A stretch of 64,000 nucleotides of DNA, taken from contig NZ_JACCFE010000002.1 of assembly GCF_014256275.1 (NCBI RefSeq), forward strand, positions 4,630,001 through 4,694,000, given 5' to 3'. Under the pieces are notes generated by a model. The model worked only from the letters and a program-made list of their open reading frames with translations, had not been told where the DNA came from and did no database searches. Made by a program: the position numbers and the translations under genes. Positions 1 to 7,779 of this stretch are shown here, piece after piece (position 1 is the stretch's first letter; each line of letters begins with the position of its first letter). The DNA is from Rhodococcus sp. 4CII. Its GTDB lineage: Bacteria; Actinomycetota; Actinomycetes; Mycobacteriales; Mycobacteriaceae.

Positions 1-956
1 TGGTCGAGCAGGGGCGCCACCTGGTTGTCGGTCCGCTCTATCACAGCGGCCCTTTGGTCGGGACCAGATTGTTCCTTGCCGGCGTGCCGGTGACGGTACT
101 GCCCAAATTCGACCCGGAGAGCGTGCTCGAGGCGATCGAGAGGGACCGGATCGGTTCCTCGATCATGGTGCCGACGCACTTCCAGCGAATTCTCGCGCTT
201 CCGGAGGACGTGCGGAGCAAATACGACCTGGATTCACTGCGCTTCGTCCAGCAGGTCGGGGCGAAATGCCCTACCGACGTCAAGGCGGCGATCATCGACT
301 GGTGGGGGCCGGTCGTGTGGGAAAGCTACGGCGCCAGCGAGGTCGGAACCGTGTGCCGCATCAGTGCCGGCGAATGGCTGGAGCACCGGGGGTCCGTCGG
401 AAGGCCCGTCTCACCGTTCGAAGCGGTTGTCGTCGACGCCGACGGAAAGCCGGTGCCCGCAGGGGTTACCGGCCGGCTGTACTTTCGCGATGCCACAGGT
501 CGCGGGGTCGTCTACCACAACGCATCGAATGCGGACGCGCATCTCGAGCCGGGTCTGTTCACGCTGGGAGAGATCGGCCATCAGGACGCGGACGGGTACG
601 TCTACATCACGGACCGCTTCTCGGACATGGTGGTCTCGGGTGGTGTGAACATCTATCCCGCGGAATCCGAGCAAGTGCTGGCAACACAACCCGGGGTCGT
701 CGAAGTAGCGTGCATCGGAATCCCGGACGAGCAGATGGGGGAGCAACTTCTCGCGCTCGTCGTACGACGCGATCCCTCCGTCACCGAGACCGACATCCTC
801 GCCTACTGCCGCGAGCGGCTCTCCCACTACAAATGTCCTCGATCCGTCGAGTTCGTCGAGACGCTGCACCGCAGCGCGGTGGGAAAGATCAACAAGCGTG
901 CGCTACGCGCACCGTACTGGGACCGAGACAACGAATCCGCACCCGCCAGGCGCTGA
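1..956 (+). CDS. Acyl-CoA synthetase (AMP-binding), C-terminal part, 5' end outside window
   Basis: This is the C-terminal ~317 residues of an acyl-adenylate/acyl-CoA ligase, which activates a carboxylic acid with ATP and CoA. The frame stays open to base 3, so the gene starts upstream; a TTG at 54 is internal. Visible ANL motifs are YGASEVG at about 327-347 (A5), GEIGHQDADGY (A7), YITDRFSDMVVSGGVNIYPAE (A8 hinge, quoted here in pieces: YITDRFSDMVV and SGGVNIYPAE) and the C-terminal GKINKRAL, whose GK supplies the adenylation lysine. The P-loop lies outside the window. Its position upstream of an acyl-CoA degradation operon suggests that it feeds CoA esters into that pathway. The family is certain; the substrate is not. 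Confidence 0.93.
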   Translation, partial: VEQGRHLVVGPLYHSGPLVGTRLFLAGVPVTVLPKFDPESVLEAIERDRIGSSIMVPTHFQRILALPEDVRSKYDLDSLRFVQQVGAKCPTDVKAAIIDWWGPVVWESYGASEVGTVCRISAGEWLEHRGSVGRPVSPFEAVVVDADGKPVPAGVTGRLYFRDATGRGVVYHNASNADAHLEPGLFTLGEIGHQDADGYVYITDRFSDMVVSGGVNIYPAESEQVLATQPGVVEVACIGIPDEQMGEQLLALVVRRDPSVTETDILAYCRERLSHYKCPRSVEFVETLHRSAVGKINKRALRAPYWDRDNESAPARR

Positions 957-1042
957 CATCCTCGGGCCGGCCGGGTCCGCTCGAGCCGCCAGGGCTCGGC
1001 CGGAGCGGGTCGGCCCCGCGTCCGCTCCGAAGAAACTCTGGG

Positions 1043-1597
1043 TCAGTGGGCGCGGTCGAGGTCTCCGGCGGCCTTCCGGATCGGAGCCACGATCCCCACC
1101 AGTGCCTCCGCCTGGTCTGGAGTGAGTCCGGGAAGACCGAAATCCGCCTTGCCCAGCGCAGCGGTGGCCTCGTCCACCAGTGCGCGGCCCTCGCTCGTGA
1201 TGGTGACGAGGGTGGCGCGGCGGTCCTTGGGGTGCGGCTGCCGGGTCAGGAGCCCGCGGGCCTCCAGGCGGTCCGTCGCAATCGTCACGGTCGTCGCGTG
1301 AACCAAGAGGTGCCACGCCACCCGACTGAGTAGGCGGGTGCCGGTGTCGCTGAGCTGGAGGGTCTTGAGCATGAGGTAGTCCGTCAGGCTCATCTCGAAA
1401 CCCTTCTTCAGCTCTTGCTCCAGTACCGACGTCATGAGCTGGTGGAGGCGTAGGACTGAACTCATCGCCAAGAACGGATACGGGTCGTCGTCGACCTGCT
1501 GCTGCCAGTAGAACTTGATCCACTGCATGGGATCGAGCTTCTCGGCTTCCGTCAGTTCGGCATTGCGTGCACTCTTCCTCGCAACTTTCTGTGCCAC
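1043..1597 (-). CDS. MarR-family transcriptional regulator (paralogue 1 of 3)
   Basis: A winged-helix MarR-type regulator of about 184 residues. I chose the GTG at 1597 because GGAG (complement of 1605-1608) lies 7 nt upstream; the open frame reaches back to 1633. The central part contains a helix pair and recognition region (LTDYLMLKTLQLSDTGTRLL), then HATTVTIATDRLEARGLL and the wing HPKDRRATLVTITSEGR. It is strikingly similar to the protein at 30624-31175, sharing the run LLSRVAWHLLVHATTVTIA, and more distantly to 60873-61421. It sits convergent to the ligase and divergent from the Rieske operon, with operator-like repeats at 1664-1680 and 1761-1778 in the shared upstream region. Autoregulation and control of the operon are inferred. 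Confidence 0.88.
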   Translation of the reverse strand: MAQKVARKSARNAELTEAEKLDPMQWIKFYWQQQVDDDPYPFLAMSSVLRLHQLMTSVLEQELKKGFEMSLTDYLMLKTLQLSDTGTRLLSRVAWHLLVHATTVTIATDRLEARGLLTRQPHPKDRRATLVTITSEGRALVDEATAALGKADFGLPGLTPDQAEALVGIVAPIRKAAGDLDRAH

Positions 1598-1663
1598 CGT
1601 CGTACTCCATTCGTCGCATCTGTCCCAGGGCACGCACCAATGCTCAAATCAATGAAGATCGAG

Positions 1664-1680
1664 CCCTAGAGTATCTAGGG
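1664..1680. promoter_or_regulatory. Perfect inverted repeat CCCTAGAGTATCTAGGG, candidate MarR operator
   Basis: Two 7-bp perfect arms (CCCTAGA and TCTAGGG) flank a 3-bp spacer, about 70 bp upstream of the MarR start at 1597. The centre, TAGAGTATCT, matches the element seen in front of many other operons here. The symmetry is seen directly; binding by the adjacent MarR protein is inferred. Confidence 0.6.
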
Positions 1681-1760
1681 TAACAGTTGTGGCCCGGGTG
1701 GCGGAAAACGGCGCCAGGATGTACGCAGCGCTCCGCCAAAACACTCTTCTTGTCAATGTT

Positions 1761-1778
1761 CTATCGTTAGAGTAATCT
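1761..1778. promoter_or_regulatory. AT-rich regulon element upstream of the Rieske operon
   Basis: CTATCGTTAGAGTAATCT lies 66 bp before the first gene of the + strand operon (start 1844). It is nearly identical to the elements at 42611-42629 (TCATTAGAGTATCTGAC) and to the reverse strand of 33984-34002. It may be an operator or include the -10 region. Confidence 0.5.
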
Positions 1779-1843
1779 CGGGCCGTAAGTCGTACTCATG
1801 GATTGAAGGCCCTTCCGCTGATCTTCCGCAAGGTGGTGTAACC

Positions 1844-2101
1844 ATGGTTTTCAAGCTTCGGCACCCGCTCAACGGTCACGTTTACTCCGCACTGCCCGAC
1901 GCACGAGTCGAGGTGGACAAGGGCGGTAAGACAGGTGTTTTCGACCGCTACGGCGTCTGGATCTCCGGCGAGATCCGAACCGCGGATCCGGAGATGTGCC
2001 GATGGGTCGGCACACATGAGAAGGCAGTGGTGTCCCGACACGCTTCGGGTTTCGGGAGAAGCCATGCATCCACCCCGACCCCGCCTGCAGAAAAGGTGTG
2101 A
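1844..2101 (+). CDS. Small conserved-looking protein preceding the Rieske oxygenase
   Basis: An 85-residue protein that I do not recognise. It has a good ribosome site, AAGGTGG, 7 nt before the ATG, and its codon use resembles its neighbours. The first half is polar with beta character (KLRHPLNGHVYSAL, DRYGVWISGEIR) and the tail is rich in Ser, Pro and Thr. No signal peptide, membrane segment or metal motif is visible. Its TGA (2099-2101) overlaps a GTG that opens the Rieske frame (GTGTGA), so the two may be translationally coupled. It could be an accessory or chaperone-like protein for the oxygenase, but this is only context. Confidence 0.6.
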   Translation: MVFKLRHPLNGHVYSALPDARVEVDKGGKTGVFDRYGVWISGEIRTADPEMCRWVGTHEKAVVSRHASGFGRSHASTPTPPAEKV

Positions 2102-3471
2102 TCCAGACAATGACCGATCTCGAACCGCGCACCCGCACAGACCGCTCGCCCGGCGTGAGCTACCACGACCTCCTCGCCGCGGACACCCAGTGTGTTCCCG
2201 GCTTCCTGAAGATGGAGTCCCCGCACGATCTGGGGACCGCGGACATTCCAGCGTACTTCTACTTCTCACCGGAGATTCACGAACTGGAGAAGGAGAAGAT
2301 CTGGCGCAAGACGTGGCAGTTCGCCTGCCGTGAGGAGCTCATTCCTCACGTCGGAGACACCGAGATCTACGATATTGCAGGCATCTCGATTCTTCTGGTG
2401 CGCACCGGTCCCCACGAGATCAAGGGATACTACAACGCCTGCCTCCATCGGGGACGGCAACTTCGCGAGGAGCCCGGCACCGTCCGCGAACTCCGCTGCC
2501 AGTTCCACGGGTTCTGCTGGGCACTGGACGGCTCGCTCGCGCACGTCCCCGCGCAGTGGGACTTTCCGCAGATCGAGCCGGAGAAATTCGGGCTCCCCGA
2601 GGTCCGGGTGGACACGTGGGGCGGATTCGTATTCATCAACATGGATCCGGACGCCGAACCGCTTCTGGACTACCTCGGTGAGCTACCGGCGCAGTTCGAG
2701 CGCTGGGACTTCGAGAATCGTTACACGCAGGCGCACGTGGAGAAGGTTCTCCCGTGCAACTGGAAGGTGGCGCAGGAAGCTTTCATGGAGTCGTTTCACG
2801 TCGTCACCACCCACCCGCAGCTGCTGCAGGGCATCGGCGACGCGAACTCCCAATACGACTACTGGGACAACGTCAGTCGCGCGATCACGCCCCGAGGCAC
2901 GCCGAGTCCGCACCTCACCGTGCAACCAACGGAGCAGGAAATCTTCGACTCGATGATGGGCCTCGGCCTCGAGGACGCACCGATCAAGACCCTCCCTGAT
3001 GACGTCCGCGCCCGCACCGTCATCGCCGACGCCACCCGCAAGGCCATGGGTGACATGCTCGGCGACCAGGCGCAGAGGCTGTCGGACACCGAATGCGTCG
3101 ATACGTTCTTCTACACGGTGTTCCCGAACTTCCATCCGTGGGGTGCGTACAACCGGACGTGCTACCGCTTCAAACCCAATGGTGACGACCCCGAGACCTG
3201 CATCATGGAGTGCCTGGTTCTGTCGCCATTCCAGGGAGAGCGTCCGGCGCCGGCCAAGGTCCGCCGGATGGGATTGGACGAGACCTTCGTCGACGCAGAC
3301 GAGTTGGGGACGCTGGCGAGGGTCTTCTTCCAGGACGAATACAACGTCGGATGGGTCCAGAAGGGCCTGCACACTCTCGTGGAGAACAAACCGGGAGTGA
3401 CGTTCGGCGCGTATCAGGAAACCAAGATCCGACACTTCTACGACCTGTATCGCAAGCGAATCGGTAGGTAG
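2098..3471 (+). CDS. Rieske non-haem iron oxygenase, large (alpha) subunit
   Basis: A ring-hydroxylating-type oxygenase of ~457 residues. The N-terminal Rieske [2Fe-2S] site is C115-x-H117 with C134-x2-H137 (CLHRGRQL, CQFHGFC). The mononuclear iron site is in the C-terminal half at ESFHVVTTH, giving E231-x2-H234-x4-H239. Such enzymes insert oxygen with electrons from a separate reductase. No small subunit follows, so it is probably an alpha-only type. GTG 2098 overlaps the previous stop; ATG 2110 is the alternative start and leaves 13 nt after AAAAGG. The only suitable reductase in the window is at 42666-43619, about 39 kb away. The substrate is unknown. Confidence 0.92.
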   Translation: MIQTMTDLEPRTRTDRSPGVSYHDLLAADTQCVPGFLKMESPHDLGTADIPAYFYFSPEIHELEKEKIWRKTWQFACREELIPHVGDTEIYDIAGISILLVRTGPHEIKGYYNACLHRGRQLREEPGTVRELRCQFHGFCWALDGSLAHVPAQWDFPQIEPEKFGLPEVRVDTWGGFVFINMDPDAEPLLDYLGELPAQFERWDFENRYTQAHVEKVLPCNWKVAQEAFMESFHVVTTHPQLLQGIGDANSQYDYWDNVSRAITPRGTPSPHLTVQPTEQEIFDSMMGLGLEDAPIKTLPDDVRARTVIADATRKAMGDMLGDQAQRLSDTECVDTFFYTVFPNFHPWGAYNRTCYRFKPNGDDPETCIMECLVLSPFQGERPAPAKVRRMGLDETFVDADELGTLARVFFQDEYNVGWVQKGLHTLVENKPGVTFGAYQETKIRHFYDLYRKRIGR

Positions 3472-3500
3472 GCGTGATCACATACGACGGAGAGGTCGAC

Positions 3501-4532
3501 ATGTCAGAACAGACGCTGTCGCACACGACGACCACAGACGCTGGATCGATCCCGGGCACCGATGTGCTCGAACAGATGTATCGGTTGATGGTCACCACGA
3601 CCCTGGCCGACAATCGTTCGACGCAGGAGGCGAAGGCGGGCAGGCTTCAGGCAGCCTTTTACCCCGTGCGGGGTATGGAGGCGGTGTGCGCGGCGCTCGG
3701 AGCAGTGCTCACTCCCCAGGACCGCATGGTATCGACGTACCGAAATCTCGGTGACGCACTCGCCAAGGGCGTCACGTTGCGGTCGATCATGGCTGAGCTG
3801 TACGGCCGGATCGACGGCACGTCGAAGGGCAAGGGAGGGCCGATGCACCTCCACGACACGGCGGTCGGCTTCATGGCGACCACAGGCATCGTCGGTTCCG
3901 GACTACCGATCGCAGTAGGTCTGGCCCTCGCGAACCAGCTCGACGGAGGTGGCGCGGCCACCGTCGTCACATTCGGCGATGCCGCCACGTCCATCGGCGC
4001 CTACCACGAGGCCATGAACTTCGCCGCGCTGTGGAAGCTCCCGATCGTGTTCATCTGCCAGAACAACCAATGGGGCGAGCACACCCCGATCGCCGAGTAT
4101 GCGCCGTCCGTCGAGCTGGCGAAACGTGCATCGGCGTATTCGATGCACGCCGAACGGGTCGACGGATTCGACGCACTCGCGACACTGCACGTCATCGAGA
4201 CCGCAGTGGAACGAGCCCGACGCAACGAGGGCCCTACCTTCCTCGAGTGCGTGACCTACCGACTGACAGGTCACAGTGGTACGGCCGACTTCTCGTACGT
4301 TCCTCGTGACGAACTGGAGGCTGCCATGCAGCGCGATCCCGCGCCGACCTTCCGAACCCTGCTGATCGACCGAGGGCTCACGACCTCCGAGCGAATCGAG
4401 GCCCTGGACCGCGAGGCGGAAGCCTACGTCCTCGACGCGTTCCAGTTCGCGGAGAACAGCCCGCTGCCCCACGAGGACGAGCTGTTCTCCGATGTATTCG
4501 CAAACGACACCTGGGTACGGAGTGTGAAGTGA
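3501..4532 (+). CDS. TPP-dependent 2-oxoacid/acetoin dehydrogenase E1 component, alpha subunit
   Basis: An E1 alpha subunit of 343 residues, which together with the beta subunit decarboxylates or cleaves a keto or alpha-hydroxyketo compound on thiamine diphosphate. The TPP/Mg motif is present as GDAATSIGAYHEA followed by ICQNNQW (a GDG-x-NN pattern with Ala in the third position). The start is ATG 3501, with GGAGAGG 5 nt upstream; the open frame begins at GTG 3474. The next gene begins inside the last codons (GTGA overlap at 4529). No E2 lipoyl acyltransferase or E3 follows, so the acyl acceptor is either encoded elsewhere or not lipoamide. Alternative identities are acetoin dehydrogenase AcoA or branched-chain PdhA. 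Confidence 0.9.
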   Translation: MSEQTLSHTTTTDAGSIPGTDVLEQMYRLMVTTTLADNRSTQEAKAGRLQAAFYPVRGMEAVCAALGAVLTPQDRMVSTYRNLGDALAKGVTLRSIMAELYGRIDGTSKGKGGPMHLHDTAVGFMATTGIVGSGLPIAVGLALANQLDGGGAATVVTFGDAATSIGAYHEAMNFAALWKLPIVFICQNNQWGEHTPIAEYAPSVELAKRASAYSMHAERVDGFDALATLHVIETAVERARRNEGPTFLECVTYRLTGHSGTADFSYVPRDELEAAMQRDPAPTFRTLLIDRGLTTSERIEALDREAEAYVLDAFQFAENSPLPHEDELFSDVFANDTWVRSVK

Positions 4533-5521
4533 CTACCACCGAACGCAGCACAGATACCGCCGTGACGTCGGCGGCGGCGATGAACTCCGCCCTCGACGTG
4601 GCGATGGCCGCCGACGACAAGATCATCCTTCTCGGCGAGGACATCGCCGAACCCACCGGCGGAGTGTTCAAGGTCAGCAAGGGGCTCTCGACGAAGTACG
4701 GCGTCGAACGGGTGCGATCGACCCCCATCGCGGAGCAGGCGATCGTGGGAACCGCGGTCGGACTCGCACTCGGCGGTTACCGGGCCGTCGCTGAGATCAT
4801 GTTCTTCGACTTCATCGCGGTGTGCATGGACCAAGTGGTCAACCATGCCGCGAAGTTCCGGTACATGACCGGCGGCGCCACCCCCACACCGATCACCGTC
4901 CGGACCGTTGTGGGCAGCAGCCGATTCGGTGCTCAGCACGCCCAATCGCTCGAGGCGTGGTTCATGCACACACCCGGTATCAACGTGGTGATGCCGTCGT
5001 CGCCCGCCGACGCGAAAGGCCTACTCGCCGCCTGTCTCGAGTCGGAGGATCCCTGCCTGTACATCGAGCACATCTCGCTTGCCTACAGCAAGAAGGAAGA
5101 AGTGCCGACGGGGCACTACAGCATCCCACTGGGACAGGCGAACGTACTGCGTCCCGGGCGAGACGTGACACTCATTACGTACGGCCCCCAGGTTCCCGTC
5201 GTCGAGCAGGCAGCGGAGGAACTGGCCGCGAAGGGAATCGAGGCGGAGGTGATCGACCTCCGCACCCTCGTCCCCCTCGACTTCGACACCGTCCTTTCTT
5301 CGGTGGAACGGACGCGACGTGCGGTCATCGTCCACGAGGCCACCCAGTTCTGTGGGCCGGGCGCCGAAATCAGCTCCCACATCCACGAGGAACTCTTCAA
5401 CGAACTGATCGCGCCGGTGCAACGGGTCGGTAGCGACTACTCTCCCGTACCCTTCTCGTCCGCGCTCTCCGGCTACCCGACGGTGGCCAAGATCGTCCAC
5501 AGCGTCGAGGAATTGATGTGA
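4529..5521 (+). CDS. TPP-dependent dehydrogenase E1 component, beta subunit (transketolase-like)
   Basis: A 330-residue E1 beta subunit, normal length for the AcoB/PdhB family. The N-terminal Pyr domain carries LLGEDIAEPTGGVFKVSKGL and the TPP-activating acidic region STPIAEQAIVG. The transketolase C-terminal domain begins near NVLRPGRDVTLITYG. It starts with GTG overlapping the alpha stop by 4 nt, so the two subunits should be made in step. It is followed by an acyl-CoA dehydrogenase frame opened by another GTGA overlap. Acyl-CoA genes on the same transcript suggest a late product or a cleavage intermediate as substrate; that is an inference. Confidence 0.9.
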   Translation: MTTTERSTDTAVTSAAAMNSALDVAMAADDKIILLGEDIAEPTGGVFKVSKGLSTKYGVERVRSTPIAEQAIVGTAVGLALGGYRAVAEIMFFDFIAVCMDQVVNHAAKFRYMTGGATPTPITVRTVVGSSRFGAQHAQSLEAWFMHTPGINVVMPSSPADAKGLLAACLESEDPCLYIEHISLAYSKKEEVPTGHYSIPLGQANVLRPGRDVTLITYGPQVPVVEQAAEELAAKGIEAEVIDLRTLVPLDFDTVLSSVERTRRAVIVHEATQFCGPGAEISSHIHEELFNELIAPVQRVGSDYSPVPFSSALSGYPTVAKIVHSVEELM

Positions 5522-6795
5522 GCGCGATGCAGACGATCGAGCCGAACGGCCCCGCGGACGCCGACACCGGGATCCCCACCCTCGTCGAGTTCCGTGCGGC
5601 AGCGAAGGAGTTTCTCGACCGCACCGCGGAGCCGCGGCGACCGCGAACCGCAGAATCGTGGGGGGAGGGCGACGACACTTTCAGCCTCTTCCGCGGTGCC
5701 ACCGCGGAGGACGCGAAGGTCGCATGCGATTGGCGGCGGACGGTATTCGACGCCGGCTTCGGATGGATCCGGGGTCCCCGCGAATGGGGTGGCCGCGGAC
5801 TGCCTTCGAAATACGAGAAGGCCTACCTTCAAATCGAGCGAAACTACGAGACCCCGTCGCGTTCGCCGCTCGGAGTCAGTCTCGGAATGGTGGGGCCGAC
5901 CCTCGACCAGTTCGGATCCGACATCGCGAAGAAGCGGTGGCTCAAGGCGCTCTACCGTGGCGACCTCGTGGGATGCCAGCTGTTCAGCGAACCTGCCGCG
6001 GGTTCGGACCTAGCCGCCGTCAAGACCAAGGCGACCCGCGTCGAGGACCACTGGGTGATCAGCGGACAGAAGGTGTGGACCTCCGGTGCGCACTACTCCG
6101 ACGTGGGACTTCTTCTCGCGCGGACGTCTGCCTCTCCCCGCCACAAGAACCTCACCGCATTCGTGATCGACATGCATGCACCCGGCGTCGAGGTGCGTCC
6201 CCTCCGGCAGATGACCGGCGGCGCCGACTTCAACGAGGTTTTCCTCGAGGATGTTCGCGTCGAGGACGAATACCGGCTCGGTGAAGTCGACGGAGGCTGG
6301 CAGGTCGCACTCGCGACGCTCATGCACGAACGTGGTGCGATCGGCGGATCGGCAGGTGGCGGAAGCGGCCTGTTCGACATGAATCGGCTGGCGGGGATGC
6401 TCGTCCACTTGGGCGCGCAGTTGGATCCGTCGATTCGCCAGGAATTTGCCAAGGTGTATGCGGGCGTTGCCGCAGCGAAGGCGATGCGAGCGCGCGCCGA
6501 GGCAGCTGCCAAAGCGGGCCACCTACCCGGACCGGAGATGTCGCTGTCGAAGTTGGCGCTGACTCGAAACCTGGCCGCCCTTTCACACCTGGTGAGTCAG
6601 ACGCTGGGTCCCAAGTTGCTCGCGGACACCGGGGAGTGGGGTACCTACTCCTGGTCCGAGTTCGTGCTCGGGGTACCGGGATTCCGGCTCGGAGGCGGGA
6701 CCGACGAGATCCAGCGCAACATCATTTCCGAGAGAGTCCTGGGGTTGCCGAAGGACCCGGTCATCTCATCTTCTCGCACATCGACCAAGGGCTGA
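5518..6795 (+). CDS. Acyl-CoA dehydrogenase family protein
   Basis: An FAD flavoprotein of ~425 residues that desaturates an acyl-CoA. The middle domain is clear (FSEPAAGSDLAAVKTKA, WVISGQKVWTSGAHYSD, TAFVIDMHAPGVEV), and the C-terminal domain ends with GGGTDEIQRNIISERVLGLP. It is a FadE-type protein similar in layout to 23224-24381. It starts at GTG 5518 overlapping the E1 beta stop, with ATG 5527 as an alternative. A shorter, divergent dehydrogenase lies three genes downstream, and such pairs in steroid and aliphatic-ring degraders often form alpha2-beta2 enzymes; pairing here is inferred. Confidence 0.9.
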   Translation: MSAMQTIEPNGPADADTGIPTLVEFRAAAKEFLDRTAEPRRPRTAESWGEGDDTFSLFRGATAEDAKVACDWRRTVFDAGFGWIRGPREWGGRGLPSKYEKAYLQIERNYETPSRSPLGVSLGMVGPTLDQFGSDIAKKRWLKALYRGDLVGCQLFSEPAAGSDLAAVKTKATRVEDHWVISGQKVWTSGAHYSDVGLLLARTSASPRHKNLTAFVIDMHAPGVEVRPLRQMTGGADFNEVFLEDVRVEDEYRLGEVDGGWQVALATLMHERGAIGGSAGGGSGLFDMNRLAGMLVHLGAQLDPSIRQEFAKVYAGVAAAKAMRARAEAAAKAGHLPGPEMSLSKLALTRNLAALSHLVSQTLGPKLLADTGEWGTYSWSEFVLGVPGFRLGGGTDEIQRNIISERVLGLPKDPVISSSRTSTKG

Positions 6796-6861
6796 GAGCC
6801 CGATCGACGCGTGGTTCGCTCTGGCGGACTGCAGCGTCCAACACCTGAGTAGGAGTTTCGC

Positions 6862-7779
6862 ATGGGAAGCTTGGATAACGCTGTCGCAATCGTGACAGGC
6901 GCAGGCCGGGGAATCGGCCGTGAACACGCTCTGCTGCTGGCAGCGGAGGGCGCCAAGGTCGTCGTCAACGACCTCGGTGGTGGTCAGGACGGCACCGGTG
7001 CCGCGTCGAGTCCCGCCGAGGATGTCGCCGCCGAGATCCGCGCGAACGGTGGAGAGGCCGTGGCGAACGGTGACGATGTCGCGGATTCGGCCGGCGCCCA
7101 GCGCATCGTCGACACCGCCCTCGACACGTTCGGACGTCTCGACGTCGTCATCAACAACGCAGGCATTCTGCGCGACCGCGTTCTCGTCAATATCGAGGAC
7201 GAGGATTGGGACCTCGTGGTCCGCGTCAACATGCGGGGGACCTTCCTGGTCACGCGTGCGGCGGCGCGATACTGGCGCGAGGAGAGCAAGGCGGGGCGGC
7301 CGGTCAACGCCTCGGTCGTGAACACCTCGAGCGAATCTGGAGTCTTCGGCAACCCCGGCCAGGCGAACTACGCCGCGGCCAAGGCGGCGATCGCATCACT
7401 GACGCAGGTCAGCGCGAAGGAACTCGAACGATACGGCGTGCGAGTCAATGCCATTCTCCCGCAGGCGCGTACGCGCCTGACCGTCAGCGCTTTCGGCGAC
7501 GCCCTGTCGTCCGACGAAGGCAAGTTCGATCGGTGGGACCCGGCTAACGTGTCCCCGTTCGTCGTCTTCCTGGCCTCGCCCGAATCCGAACTCACCGGAG
7601 AGGTGTTCCTCGTCGGTGGCAGTCGGGTGCAGCGGATCAAGCCGTGGGAGAAAGATCCCGAGTGGAAGCTGCAGACCGAGGGACGCTGGACAGTGTCCGA
7701 TCTGGCGAAGGCAGTCCAGGACGCCGGTATCCCGGCAGGCCAGAAGTGGACCGCGAACCCGAACGCAGGCAAGAAGTGA
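6862..7779 (+). CDS. Short-chain dehydrogenase/reductase (3-hydroxyacyl-CoA dehydrogenase type)
   Basis: A classical SDR, somewhat long at 305 residues. It has the cofactor motif TGAGRGIG, the structural NNAG, and the active site S in NTSSESG with YAAAK. The long C-terminal extension and sequence style resemble the dehydrogenase part of peroxisomal multifunctional enzyme type 2 (HSD17B4), which oxidises 3-hydroxyacyl-CoA. AGGAG at 6851-6855 gives a 7-nt spacing to the ATG. The hot-dog hydratase follows with a GTGA overlap, so hydration and dehydrogenation are coupled in the operon. Substrate specificity is not readable. Confidence 0.9.
   Translation: MGSLDNAVAIVTGAGRGIGREHALLLAAEGAKVVVNDLGGGQDGTGAASSPAEDVAAEIRANGGEAVANGDDVADSAGAQRIVDTALDTFGRLDVVINNAGILRDRVLVNIEDEDWDLVVRVNMRGTFLVTRAAARYWREESKAGRPVNASVVNTSSESGVFGNPGQANYAAAKAAIASLTQVSAKELERYGVRVNAILPQARTRLTVSAFGDALSSDEGKFDRWDPANVSPFVVFLASPESELTGEVFLVGGSRVQRIKPWEKDPEWKLQTEGRWTVSDLAKAVQDAGIPAGQKWTANPNAGKK

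Noticed and set aside
957..1042. GC-rich imperfect repeats after the CoA ligase as a terminator
   Set aside because: Only imperfect pairing between GGTCCGCTCGAGCC and GGCTCGGCCGGAGC was seen, so I did not list it.
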